Positions 43,997 to 52,658 of a stretch of 64,000 nucleotides of DNA are shown here, piece by piece. The stretch covers positions 7,688,001 to 7,752,000 of the forward strand of contig NZ_CP033073.1 in NCBI RefSeq assembly GCF_003675325.1. Direction: 5' to 3'. How positions within the stretch are numbered: the stretch's first letter is position 1; every line of letters starts with the position of its first letter. The DNA comes from Streptomyces dangxiongensis. Its GTDB lineage: Bacteria > Actinomycetota > Actinomycetes > Streptomycetales > Streptomycetaceae. A model generated the notes under the pieces. It was not told where the DNA came from, made no database searches, and was given only the letters and a program-made list of their open reading frames with translations. Both the position numbers and the translations under genes were made by a program.

Positions 43997-44050
43997 TTGA
44001 CGGACGACGCCTGCCCGTGGGTAAGGTCGGTCTCGTTGGTAACGTTATCA
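43997..44050 (+). promoter_or_regulatory. Possible promoter and LacI-type operator of the frl-like operon
   Basis: TTGACG (43997-44002) and TAAGGT (44022-44027) resemble -35 and -10 hexamers, although the 19-base spacing is long. Ten bases downstream is TGGTAACGTTATCA (44037-44050), a near-perfect palindrome centred on AACGTT, the typical LacI-family centre. A repressor there would block the promoter. The start codon is 108 bases further on. Confidence 0.6.
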
Positions 44051-44157
44051 ATTCTGGCCGACGCCCCCACCGCCTGCCCTTTCCCAGGCCGACCACGGCG
44101 CGCCCCTGCCCGCGTCCGCCCCGGCCCCACGCGTCCCGAACACCGGAGGTATCACGG

Positions 44158-45336
44158 ATGGCAACCGACACCCTCTCGCCGCCACCGGCCGCTGGCCCCG
44201 CCATCACGCTCGTCGACGTGGTCAAGGGCTTCGGCGGCGCCGGCGCCCGGGGCGCGGCGGTCGTCCGCGGCGTCAGCCTCGCCATCGGAGAGGGGGAGTT
44301 CTTCTCGCTCCTCGGCCCCTCGGGCTGCGGCAAGACCACCACCCTGCGGATGATCGCCGGCTTCGAGGAACCGACCGCCGGGCAGATCCTCCTGCACGGC
44401 CGCGACATGGTCGGTGTGCCCGCGAACAAGCGCGACATCAACATGGTCTTCCAGTCCTACGCCCTCTTCCCGCACCTGAGCGTCGCCGACAACGTGGCGT
44501 TCGGACTGCTCCGCAAGCGCGTACCCAAGGACGAGATCCGTGACCGGGTCGAAAAAATACTGCACACCGTCGAACTCACCGACAAGGCCGACCGCCGCCC
44601 CCGCCAGCTCTCCGGCGGCCAGCAGCAACGCGTCGCCCTGGCCCGCGCCCTGGTCAACCGCCCCCGTGCGCTGCTCCTCGACGAACCCCTCGGCGCGCTC
44701 GACCTGAAGCTCCGTCAGACCATGCAACTGGAACTGAAGCGCATCCAGCGCGAGGTCGGCATCACCTTCATCTACGTCACGCACGACCAGGCCGAAGCTC
44801 TGACCATGTCCGACCGGATCGCGGTGATGAACAACGGCCTGGTCGAGCAGGTCGGCCCGCCGCAGGACGTCTACGAACGGCCCTCCACCGCGTTCGTCGC
44901 CGGATTCATCGGCACCTCCAACCTGATCGGCGGACGCCTGACCTCCGTGGCAGCGGGGACCGGAACGCTCGACCTCGGCGACGGCCAGCGCATCGCGGTC
45001 CCACTGCGCGGCTCCCGAGCCGCCGGAGAGACCGTCGAACTCACCGTACGGCCCGAGAAGATCACCCTGACCACCGAGCCGGCCGACACCGCCAGCCGCA
45101 TCCGCGGCACCGTCCGCGAGCTGGTCTACCTCGGCACCTCCACCAGCTACACCGTGGACACCAGCACGGGCGCGGAGATGACGGTCTTCCAGCCCAACGA
45201 CGGCACCGCCTGCGCGTCCCCGTCCCGCGGCGACACCGTCTGGCTCTCCTGGGCCACCGACCACTCCTACCTGCTCACCACCGCCCCCGCCACCGCGGCG
45301 AGCGCCGCGGGCCCGCTCTCCCTCACCTCGCGCTGA
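44158..45336 (+). CDS. ABC transporter ATP-binding protein, polyamine-type (PotA-like)
   Basis: 392 residues from ATG 44158, with CGGAGGT 8 bases upstream. Walker [22 protein letters not shown]-loop [15 protein letters not shown], signature [15 protein letters not shown], Walker [14 protein letters not shown]-loop [14 protein letters not shown]-terminal TOBE domain (about 240-390) contains [10 protein letters not shown]. This layout is the POPT/POTA group that serves polyamine, opine and related cation importers. First gene of the six-gene operon; it energises the two permeases below. Confidence 0.93.
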   Translation: MATDTLSPPPAAGPAITLVDVVKGFGGAGARGAAVVRGVSLAIGEGEFFSLLGPSGCGKTTTLRMIAGFEEPTAGQILLHGRDMVGVPANKRDINMVFQSYALFPHLSVADNVAFGLLRKRVPKDEIRDRVEKILHTVELTDKADRRPRQLSGGQQQRVALARALVNRPRALLLDEPLGALDLKLRQTMQLELKRIQREVGITFIYVTHDQAEALTMSDRIAVMNNGLVEQVGPPQDVYERPSTAFVAGFIGTSNLIGGRLTSVAAGTGTLDLGDGQRIAVPLRGSRAAGETVELTVRPEKITLTTEPADTASRIRGTVRELVYLGTSTSYTVDTSTGAEMTVFQPNDGTACASPSRGDTVWLSWATDHSYLLTTAPATAASAAGPLSLTSR

Positions 45337-45352
45337 CGACAGGCGGACCACC

Positions 45353-46624
45353 ATGCCCGAGCACTCCACACCCCCCGCGCCACCGCCGCCCGGACTGACC
45401 CCGCGCAGCTGTACCCGGCGAGGCCTGCTGCGCGCCGCGCTCGGCGCCGCCGCGCTGGGCCCGCTCGCCGCCTGCAGCGTCCCCGGCGCCCGCGTACACG
45501 TCCCCGCCGGTGAGGCGGAGATCGCCGCTGCCGTCACCGACTTCTGGACGGGGAAGAAGAGGTCCGGAAAGCTGGATTTCGTCAACTACACCCAGTACAT
45601 CGACGTCGACCCCGCCGATCAGAGCAAGCATCCCACCCTCGACGCCTTCACCCGCGAGAGCGGCATCAAGGTCACCTACAGCGAGCTGATCGACGACAGC
45701 GCCTCCTGGTTCGGCAAGATCCAGCCCGAATTCGCGTCCGGCCAGGGCATCGGCTACGACCTGATGGTCGTCGGCGGCGACAGCTACCTCGGCAAGTACA
45801 TCGAGCTCGGCTACCTCGCCCCGCTCGACCACACCCGCCTGCCCCACTTCGCGGAACACGGCGGAGCCGCGTTCAAGAACTCCTCCTACGACCACGGCAA
45901 CGTCTACACCGTCCCCTGGCAGTCCGGCATGACCGGCATCGGCTATGACCCGGCCCGGGTCGGCCGAGAAATCACCAGCTGGCAGGATCTGCTCGACCCC
46001 AGGCTGCACGGCAAGGTCGGCATGTGGAACGACGCGGTGCAGATGGGCAACGTCGCGCTGCTGGCCGTAGGCGCGGACCCGGAGACCTCCACCCACTCCG
46101 ACTGGCGCAGGGCGGCGGCCTGGCTGCGCAAGCAGCGCGACGCCGGCATGGTCCGCTCCTACTCCACCGCGACCTACCAGTCCTCCCTCCAGCGCGGTGA
46201 CCTGGCCGCCTCGCTCGTGTACTCGGGCGACGTGTTCCAGGCCAACCAGAGCGGCTCACAACTGGAGTTCGTCATCCCCGACGAGGGCGGTCTGCTGTGG
46301 ACCGACAACCTCTGCATCCCCTCGACGGCCGCCCACCCCGTCGACGCGCTGGCCTACATGGACTACGCCTACCGGCCCGAGATCGCCGCGAGGATCAGCG
46401 AGACCGTGCAGTTCGTCTGCCCTGTTCCCGCCGCGCAGCAGGCCGTCGCACGCGACGCGACCGCCGCCACCGGCAAGCGACGCACCGTGCTGAACGCCCT
46501 GAGCACCAGCCCCCTGGTCTTCCCGACCGAGGCCGACCAGTCGAAGTTGCGCCGTCTGCGGGTGCTCGACGAAGAGGAGGAGCGGCAGTGGAACGCACTG
46601 TTCGAACCGATCTACCAGGCCTGA
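45353..46624 (+). CDS. ABC transporter substrate-binding lipoprotein, PotD-like, Tat-exported
   Basis: 423 residues. The N-terminus has a twin-arginine motif (TRRGLLRAALGAAAL) followed by the lipobox LAAC, so the protein should be exported folded by Tat and anchored by a lipid-modified Cys (about residue 41). The rest has the PotD/spermidine-binding fold: KLDFVNYTQYIDVD, SELIDDSASWFGKIQ, YDLMVVGGDSYLGKYIELGYL, and LWTDNLCIPSTAAHPVDALAYMDY. In PotD proteins these loops bind polyamines; family relatives bind other amino-group compounds. With the FrlB- and FrlD-like genes downstream, an Amadori compound is the best guess. The last 37 bases overlap the first permease gene. Confidence 0.9.
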   Translation: MPEHSTPPAPPPPGLTPRSCTRRGLLRAALGAAALGPLAACSVPGARVHVPAGEAEIAAAVTDFWTGKKRSGKLDFVNYTQYIDVDPADQSKHPTLDAFTRESGIKVTYSELIDDSASWFGKIQPEFASGQGIGYDLMVVGGDSYLGKYIELGYLAPLDHTRLPHFAEHGGAAFKNSSYDHGNVYTVPWQSGMTGIGYDPARVGREITSWQDLLDPRLHGKVGMWNDAVQMGNVALLAVGADPETSTHSDWRRAAAWLRKQRDAGMVRSYSTATYQSSLQRGDLAASLVYSGDVFQANQSGSQLEFVIPDEGGLLWTDNLCIPSTAAHPVDALAYMDYAYRPEIAARISETVQFVCPVPAAQQAVARDATAATGKRRTVLNALSTSPLVFPTEADQSKLRRLRVLDEEEERQWNALFEPIYQA

Positions 46625-47496
46625 CCCGGCGGCGCCGCCGCCCCGGGGACGCGCTGGCCCCCTATCTGATGATCCTGCCGGGCTGGCTGTGGCTGGCCGC
46701 CTTCTTCGTCACCCCCGTGATCGTCATGGTGTCGCTGTCGTTGCAGACCGGCAACTTCATCGACGGCTTCCGCCAGACATTCCACTTCGGCACCTACGCC
46801 GATGTGGTCCGCACCTACCACGTGCAGCTGGTCCGGTCCCTGGTCTACGGTGCGGCGGCCACCGTCGCCTGCGCCGTCGTCGGTTACCCGGTGGCCTACT
46901 GGATCGCCTTCCGGGCCGGTCGGCACAAGTCGGTGTTCCTCTTCCTGCTCCTGCTGCCCTTCTTCGTCTCCTTCGTCATCCGCACCCAGTCCTGGAACGT
47001 GGTGCTCGCCGACAACGGCGTCCTGCTCGGGCCGCTGAAGGACATCGGTGTACTCCCCGCCGACTTCCACCTGCTGGCCACGCCCTACGCGGTGATCGGC
47101 GGCCTGACCTACAACTTCCTGCCGTTCATGGTGCTGCCCGTGTACGTCGCCCTGGAACGGGTGGATCCCAAGGTGATCGAGGCCTCCACCGACCTGTACG
47201 CCTCCCGGACGCAGACCTTCCTGCGCGTGGTGCTGCCGCTGTCGCTGCCGGGCGTCTTCGCCGGAGTTCTGCTGACGTTCGTGCCCGCCTGTGCGGACTA
47301 CGTCAACGCCGGCATCCTCGGCGGCCCCTCCACGACGATGATCGGCAACATCATCCAGACCGAGTACTTCACCAACCTCGACTACCCCGGCGCCTCCGCC
47401 CTGTCCTTCGTCCTCATGGGCGCTCTGCTGCTGGCCGTGTTCACCTACGCCCGGACCCTGGGCACCGACGAGGTCCTGGAGGCGGCCGCGAGATGA
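46588..47496 (+). CDS. ABC transporter permease 1, PotB-like
   Basis: 302 residues from GTG 46588, chosen for GAGGAGGAG 5 bases upstream, which lies inside the end of the binding-protein gene (37-base overlap). Six membrane segments, opening with LAPYLMILPGWLWLAAFFVT. The EAA-type cytoplasmic loop is seen around VDPKVIEASTDLYASRTQTFL. The central VSFVIRTQSWNVVLADNGVL and the LPFMVLPVYVALERV regions match PotB. It forms the membrane channel with the second permease. Confidence 0.91.
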   Translation: MERTVRTDLPGLTRRRRRPGDALAPYLMILPGWLWLAAFFVTPVIVMVSLSLQTGNFIDGFRQTFHFGTYADVVRTYHVQLVRSLVYGAAATVACAVVGYPVAYWIAFRAGRHKSVFLFLLLLPFFVSFVIRTQSWNVVLADNGVLLGPLKDIGVLPADFHLLATPYAVIGGLTYNFLPFMVLPVYVALERVDPKVIEASTDLYASRTQTFLRVVLPLSLPGVFAGVLLTFVPACADYVNAGILGGPSTTMIGNIIQTEYFTNLDYPGASALSFVLMGALLLAVFTYARTLGTDEVLEAAAR

Positions 47497-48341
47497 CCAC
47501 CACCACAACCGCCGCCGCCGCGGCCGACTCACCCGCCGCACCGCGGCCACGCCGTGCCGGGAGCGGGCGCCGCCGCCCCACGCTGACCATGTACACCGTG
47601 CTGGTGCTCGCCTGGCTGCTGCTGCCGATCGCCGTCATGATCCTGTTCGGGTTCAACGACACCGGCAGCAAGGTGAACTTCACCTGGCAGGGCTTCACCG
47701 TCAACTGGTACCGGCACCTGTTCGCCATCCCCAACCTGACCTCCGCCCTGGTCAACAGCCTCACCATCGCTCTGGTCGTCGCCGTGGTCGCCACCCTGCT
47801 GGGCACCCCGATCGGGCTCGCGCTCGGCCGCCACCGCTTCCGCGGCCGAGGCTCCGTGGACCTGCTGATGTTCGCCGCCATCGCGGCCCCCGAAATCGCC
47901 CTCGGTGCCGCACTGCTGTCGCTGTTCATCGTGATGGGCGTGCCCCGTGGCTACTGGACGATCGTCATCGCCCACGTGGCCTTCTGCATCCCCTATGTCG
48001 CCATCACCGTACGAGCGCGCATGGCCGGACACGATCCCACGCTGGAAGAGGCCGCACGCGACCTGGGCGCAGGCCCGTGGGCGGCGTTCCGGCTGGTCAC
48101 CCTGCCGCTGCTGCTGCCCGGCGTGGCCTCCGGCGCCCTGCTCTGCTTCGCCCTGTCCGTCGACGACTACGTCATCACCAGCTTCAACGCCGGCCGTACG
48201 GTCACCTTCCCGCTGTGGGTCTACAGCGCCAGCCGTACCGGCGTACCCCCGCAGGTCAACGTCATGGGAACGCTGATCTTCACCGGCGGCCTGATCATCG
48301 CCGGGGCGAACGTGCTGTTCTCCCGGCGCCGCGTGGCCTGA
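47493..48341 (+). CDS. ABC transporter permease 2, PotC-like
   Basis: 282 residues from ATG 47493, overlapping the previous stop (ATGA). A Thr/Ala-rich start leads to six membrane helices with the PotC signatures FNDTGSKVNFTWQGFTVNWY, LALGRHRFRGRGSVDLLMF and the EAA loop DPTLEEAARDLGAGPWAAF. It pairs with permease 1. Confidence 0.92.
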   Translation: MTTTTTAAAAADSPAAPRPRRAGSGRRRPTLTMYTVLVLAWLLLPIAVMILFGFNDTGSKVNFTWQGFTVNWYRHLFAIPNLTSALVNSLTIALVVAVVATLLGTPIGLALGRHRFRGRGSVDLLMFAAIAAPEIALGAALLSLFIVMGVPRGYWTIVIAHVAFCIPYVAITVRARMAGHDPTLEEAARDLGAGPWAAFRLVTLPLLLPGVASGALLCFALSVDDYVITSFNAGRTVTFPLWVYSASRTGVPPQVNVMGTLIFTGGLIIAGANVLFSRRRVA

Positions 48342-48427
48342 CCGATCCGGTCCCCGCGCCCCTCGGAACACCGGCTCACCGGCACACGCCGGGCCGGTGC
48401 GGAACAACCATTGAGGAAGTCATCACC

Positions 48428-49429
48428 GTGCTCAAGTTCAACGAAGCCGAGTTCGTCTCCCAGACGGAGAGCCTCCTGGCGCTGCGCCCCCAGATCGAGA
48501 AGGCCGTCGACCGGCTGGCCGACGACGGCTACGACAACGTCCTCCTCGTGGGCGCCGGCGGCACCTACGCCCAGATGTGGCCCTACGAGCACCTCGCCCG
48601 GCGTACCTCGCTGCTGCCGGTCCGGGCCGCCGTCGCCGCCGAACTCGTCGTCTCCGGCGACGCCCGCCTCGGCGAACGCACCATCGCCGTCTTCACCTCC
48701 GTCTCCGGAACCACCGACGACAGCCTCCGCGCCATCGACTACTGCAAGTCCCGAGGCGCCCACACGATCGGCTTCACCGGCTACCCCGATTCCCCCGTCG
48801 CCCGTAACGTCGACACCGCGCTGATCTCCGAGCCCAAGGCCTGGCCCTTCGACGTCCAACTACTGCTGTTCATGGGCCGGCTGCTCTCCCGCCGGGGCGA
48901 GTTCGAGGGCTACGAACGCCTCGCCGACGAACTCGCGGGCCTGCCCCGCATCCTGGTGGACACCGCCCGGCAGGCCGAGCCGGTGGCGGCGGCCTTCGCC
49001 GAGGCCCACAAGGACACCGACTACCACTTCCTCATCGGTGGCGGAAATCTGTGGGGATTCACCTATCTGTACTCCATGTGCATCCTCGAGGAGATGCAGT
49101 GGCTGCGCACCACCCGGGTGCACAGCGCGGAGTTCTTCCACGGCTCGCTGGAACTCCTGGAGGAGAACACCAGCGTCCTCGTCTTCCAGGGGGAGGACGA
49201 GACCCGGGCCCTGACCGACCGGGCCGAAGCCTTCGCCAAGCGCGTCTCCAAGGACGTCACCGTCTTCGACACCCGCGACTACCTCCTGGAGGGCATCAGC
49301 CCGGAGTTCCGCGGACTGCTCGCCCCACTGGTGCTCGACACGGTGATGGACCGGGTCAGCAAGCACCTCGAGCGGGTGCGTGACCACTCGCTCGACCTGC
49401 GTCGCTACTACCGCGTCATGGACTACTGA
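48428..49429 (+). CDS. SIS-domain deglycase, FrlB-like (fructosamine 6-phosphate deglycase)
   Basis: 333 residues from GTG 48428, with GAGGAAG upstream. Two SIS domains: LLVGAGGTYAQMWPYEHLA and FTSVSGTTDDSLRAIDYCKS in the first, FHGSLELLEENTSVLVFQGE in the second. The catalytic and binding pattern of FrlB is conserved: the SAEFFHGSLE motif corresponds to SGEFRHGPLE of the E. coli enzyme, and the C-terminus (DHSLDLRRYYRVMDY) parallels its DHNPDERRYY ending. Predicted reaction: cleavage of a fructosamine 6-phosphate (Amadori product) to glucose 6-phosphate and a free amine or amino acid. Which amine is set by the importer and kinase and is unknown here. Confidence 0.85.
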   Translation: MLKFNEAEFVSQTESLLALRPQIEKAVDRLADDGYDNVLLVGAGGTYAQMWPYEHLARRTSLLPVRAAVAAELVVSGDARLGERTIAVFTSVSGTTDDSLRAIDYCKSRGAHTIGFTGYPDSPVARNVDTALISEPKAWPFDVQLLLFMGRLLSRRGEFEGYERLADELAGLPRILVDTARQAEPVAAAFAEAHKDTDYHFLIGGGNLWGFTYLYSMCILEEMQWLRTTRVHSAEFFHGSLELLEENTSVLVFQGEDETRALTDRAEAFAKRVSKDVTVFDTRDYLLEGISPEFRGLLAPLVLDTVMDRVSKHLERVRDHSLDLRRYYRVMDY

Positions 49430-49548
49430 GCCGACCGGTTCCCTCTCGTCCACCGTCCATCCGCCCCGCGCGCCGGTGCCCCGGCACCGGCGCGCCCACG
49501 GCGGGCGTCGTGTCCCCGCGCGCCTCGCCCGCACCCCGGGAGACCCTG

Positions 49549-50457
49549 ATGAACGTCCTCGGCTTCGGCGACAACACCGTCGACCGCTTCGTGGACCGCG
49601 GCACCGACTACCCCGGCGGCAACTGCGTCAACGTCGCCGTCTACGCCCACCGACTCGGTCTGGACGCCTCCTACCTGGGCGTATTCGGCGACGACGACCT
49701 CGGCACCGCCCTGCGCACCGCCGTGACGGCGCAGGGCGTCACCACGAACCACAGCGTCGTGCGCCACGGCGACACCTCGGTCTCCGTCCTGCACGTACGG
49801 GACGGCGACCGTGTTTTCCTCGGCTACGAACCAGGCGGCGACGCCGTCCACGAAGCTCTCCCTCTCACCCCCGCCCTGCTCGCCTACGTCTCGTCGTTCG
49901 CCCTCGTGCACTCCAGCGTCTACTCCCGCACCGAGGCCGAGCTGCCCCAGCTCGCCACGGCCGGTCCACTGGTCAGCTTCGACTTCTCCGACGAAGAGGA
50001 ATTCCGCGCACCCGCCTACCTCGACCGCGTCTGCCCCCATGTGGACCTGGCACTGCTGTCGTGCTCACACCTGGACGAGACCGCCACACGTGCGGTCCTC
50101 GTCGAGGTGGTGCGGCGGGGGGCCGGGATGGCACTGGCCACCCGCGGCCTCGACGGGGCGATCGCGTACGACGGCCGGACCACTGCCGCCACGCCGGCCC
50201 GTGCCGCGGACCCCGACTCCATGTCCGACACCATGGGCTGCGGGGACGCCTTCCTCGCCGGGTTCGCCGTGGCACTGCTCCGCAGCGGATGGTCCCGGCA
50301 CGTCTCCCTGACCGCCGAAGCCCTGGAACACGCCCTGTACCAGGGCGCGCAGGCTGCGTACCACCAGTGCTTCGTAGAGGCCGCCTTCGGCTGCGGCTGG
50401 CCGGCACCGGCGGCGCGGACCGGTGGAGGGAACGCCAGTGAGCCCATGCCCTGCTGA
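49549..50457 (+). CDS. PfkB-family kinase, FrlD-like (fructosamine 6-kinase)
   Basis: 302 residues from ATG 49549, with GGGAGA about 5 bases upstream. N-terminal GFGDNTVDRFVDRGTDYPGG NCVNVAVY matches FrlD, including the di-glycine substrate-binding region; GVFGDDDLGTALRTA follows. The C-terminal PfkB signature is DTMGCGDAFLAGFAVALL, containing the catalytic Asp, with Cys replacing the more common Ala of GAGD. Predicted reaction: ATP-dependent phosphorylation of the imported fructosamine at C6, feeding the FrlB-like deglycase. Last gene of the operon. Confidence 0.87.
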   Translation: MNVLGFGDNTVDRFVDRGTDYPGGNCVNVAVYAHRLGLDASYLGVFGDDDLGTALRTAVTAQGVTTNHSVVRHGDTSVSVLHVRDGDRVFLGYEPGGDAVHEALPLTPALLAYVSSFALVHSSVYSRTEAELPQLATAGPLVSFDFSDEEEFRAPAYLDRVCPHVDLALLSCSHLDETATRAVLVEVVRRGAGMALATRGLDGAIAYDGRTTAATPARAADPDSMSDTMGCGDAFLAGFAVALLRSGWSRHVSLTAEALEHALYQGAQAAYHQCFVEAAFGCGWPAPAARTGGGNASEPMPC

Positions 50458-50632
50458 CAGACCTCTGCGGGCTCCGACGGGCTTCTGACGCCATGCCGGT
50501 CAACTGACACCGCCCGGTCGGGCCCCGATCACTCGATGGCAGTGCGTGGCAGCCGACAGCCCGCCGAATTCTCTTCGCAACGCGCACGGCAGCTCGGCCG
50601 CGGCGTGGCGGCGCCCCCGGCTCCGGCCCGGC

Positions 50633-51235
50633 TCATCGGCCTCGAAGCCCCCGCCCCGGCGACCAGGCCTCGCCCCGGTGGCTCTGTTCACGAGGTCCGG
50701 TTCTGGCTCGGATTCCGTTGACCGGTCGCCTCGGGTGACCGCGAGACAGGGGTCGCGGTCGATGCGTCCAGACAGACATCTCACGATGCTGGATCGTCAG
50801 CCTGCCGTGGCCGGTCGGGAGGGGAACGATGTTGCCCATGGCCATGATGAACAGGGCCCCCAGGAGGTGCTGGTTCTCGTGCACGTCCGCAGGTGCCAGC
50901 CCGGCCAACGCAAATCCCACGCCGGCACAGGCCAGCAGGCACCGGGCCGCGGTCGAGATCGCACCTGTGCGCCACAGAACACCGGTGAAGGCGACGCCGA
51001 CGACGATAAGGGCTCCCAGGGCGGTGAATGAGGCATTCATCAGGACGTGCTCGGGCGAGCAGATGTAGCGTGGCTCGGGGTCCGACTGCATGGCGCAGTG
51101 AGCATTTCCCAAGTCACTGATATTGTTCCGCGCCCAACTGTAAGGATTTGTCCAGGCCGACTCGACGATCCCGTGGACCACAAGGAACTGCACCACGCCT
51201 GCGACCCACGCGGCGTATCCGATCCGAGCCTTCAA
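50633..51235 (-). pseudogene. DUF998-family membrane protein with a replaced C-terminus
   Basis: From TTG 51235 (AAAGGA 7 bases upstream) the first 140 residues are a DUF998 protein: a membrane segment (AAWVAGVVQFLVVHGIV), the family motif NPYSWARNNISDLGNAHC, further spans at ALGALIVVGVAFTGVLW and CLLACAGVGFALAGLAPADV, and HENQHLLGALFIMAMGNIV. In complete members three more spans follow; here, from about 50815, the translation becomes arginine-rich and stops at 50633. The 3' part has probably been replaced or lost. Bases 50458-50632 hold no gene. Confidence 0.6.
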
Positions 51236-51570
51236 CTGGCCGTCCTTTCTCGCACGATTCACGTGCGAACAGCGGATCACGCACGGCCGGCCTCAGACAC
51301 GCCGGCAAGCCCCCGAACGCGAGGTGGGGGAGACCCTACGTGTCGGCCTGTGGCGGGCCGTCGGGCAAGAGCCGCCCCTGTCAGCCAGCCGAATTCCGCG
51401 TGACGGTCCGGCCCGGTCGAAGGTGACGAAGTGAGCGGGCCATTCGTCGACGAGCCGGGCCGTGGTTGTCCCGGGGACTCGCAGGCGGCCCTGGAGCCGC
51501 TCGAACGCCAGCCCTCACCGCTCCGGGTGGCCTCGGACGGGACGGACAGTGCCGGTATTCCTGTTCCGGG

Positions 51571-51929
51571 ATGGTGCTCAGGTCCGACCTGCAACTCAAC
51601 CGCTTTCTGCGTGAGTTGCCGAGCTGGGGGTGCGGGCCGAGAACAGCGTGCTGGGCTACGCGCGGGATGTGATGCTCTTGCTCCGGTTCCTGGAGGCCTC
51701 GCGGTACGGCAAGTCGATCTGGGCGTGCGATGGCGATGATCTGAGGGCCTACACGCGGGTGCGGTTGTGGCCGACGGGGCCGGATGCGGTGTCGGTGGGG
51801 ACGTGGAACCGGTCGGTGGCAGCGCTGGACCAGTGGGTGGCGTGGTCGTTGGACGCCGGGTCGCCGTCGGCTCCGCGGTCCGGAGGCCGGGAGCAGCGGC
51901 GGGGCCTGAGCGGTTACCGAGGGACGTAG
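51571..51929 (+). pseudogene. N-terminal remnant of a tyrosine recombinase/integrase
   Basis: From ATG 51571 the reading is MVLRSDLQLNRFLRELPSWG; adding one G to the G5 run at 51626-51630 continues it as VRAENSVLGYARDVMLLLRF to DDLRAYTRVRLW and SVGTWNRSVAALDQWVAW. This matches the SAM-like N-terminal domain of streptomycete tyrosine recombinases (core-binding helices, Gly-Thr-Trp-Asn-Arg motif). The catalytic domain is absent; the sequence ends where the convergent TetR gene stops. It shows that a mobile element once sat here. Bases 51281-51570 show no gene. Confidence 0.6.
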
Positions 51930-52549
51930 CTCTCGATGTGGTCGATCACGGCCGATACGGCATGTCGGTATGCGGTGCTCGACCGGCGGATCTGGGACAG
52001 CAGCATGCCGCCCTGGACGGCGGCCAGCAGGGCGGTGGCCAGTGCGGTGACGTCGGCGGACTCGCTCAGCTCGCCGCGGGCCTGCATGCGGGCGAGCCCT
52101 GACCTGATGGGTGCTTCCCACCGTTCGAAGGAAGCGGCAAGGTCGGTGCGGGCCAGGGGGTCGGTCTCGGCGAGTTCGCTGGCGAGCGAGCCGATCTCGC
52201 AGCCGCCTACCCATCCCATGGCGTCCTGTCGGTCCGCCGCCCTGTCGCACCAGGCCCGCAGCGCGTCGATGCTGTCCAGGTTGTCCAGCAGGGGACGCTG
52301 CTGGTCGAGCTTGGTGTCCGTCTGGAAATCGACCACGGCCAGGACCAAGCCCTGCTTGTCGCGGAAGTAGTGGTAGATCTGCGACGCGCTGACCCCGGCG
52401 GCCGACTGGACGTCCGGGATGCTCGTACCCCCGACGCCGCGGTGGAACATCAGTTCCGCGGCGGCCTCGATGATGCGTTCACGGGTCTTCCGGCCGGGCT
52501 TGGTGAGTCGGCGCCCTTCCGGCCCTTTGGCGTCCACTGGCGAGTTCAT
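51914..52549 (-). CDS. TetR-family regulator of the adjacent esterase
   Basis: 211 residues from ATG 52549. Helix-turn-helix: KTRERIIEAAAELMFHRGVG GTSIPDVQSAAGVSASQIYHYFRDKQGLVLAV. The C-terminal domain with DAMGWVGGCEIGSLASELAE and GMLLSQIRRSSTAYRHAVS fits the TetR_C LmrA/YxaF group, which often senses flavonoids or drugs. It is divergent from the HSL-type esterase gene, with a perfect 12-bp inverted repeat covering the divergent promoter region. Confidence 0.9.
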   Translation of the reverse strand: MNSPVDAKGPEGRRLTKPGRKTRERIIEAAAELMFHRGVGGTSIPDVQSAAGVSASQIYHYFRDKQGLVLAVVDFQTDTKLDQQRPLLDNLDSIDALRAWCDRAADRQDAMGWVGGCEIGSLASELAETDPLARTDLAASFERWEAPIRSGLARMQARGELSESADVTALATALLAAVQGGMLLSQIRRSSTAYRHAVSAVIDHIESYVPR

Positions 52550-52562
52550 GCGCGCACCGTAC

Positions 52563-52590
52563 CAAGATTGGAATTGACATTCCAATCTTG
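52563..52590. promoter_or_regulatory. TetR operator overlapping the esterase promoter
   Basis: Arms CAAGATTGGAAT (52563-52574) and ATTCCAATCTTG (52579-52590) are perfectly complementary over 12 bp with a 4-base centre. A related half-site ATTCCAATCTG (52615-52625) follows. TTGACA (52574-52579) inside the palindrome could be a -35 element, with TAGAAC (52598-52603) as -10 at 18 bases, so repressor binding would block the esterase promoter. Confidence 0.75.
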
Positions 52591-52658
52591 TGGGTCGTAG
52601 AACTTGGAGCAGTCATTCCAATCTGTGCCGTTCCGGCAGCTCCAGGAAGGTCCTCACC

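Noticed and set aside
46612..47550. Minus-strand frame opposite the ABC permease genes
   Set aside because: Gln/His/Gly-rich shadow of membrane-protein codons; no ribosome site.
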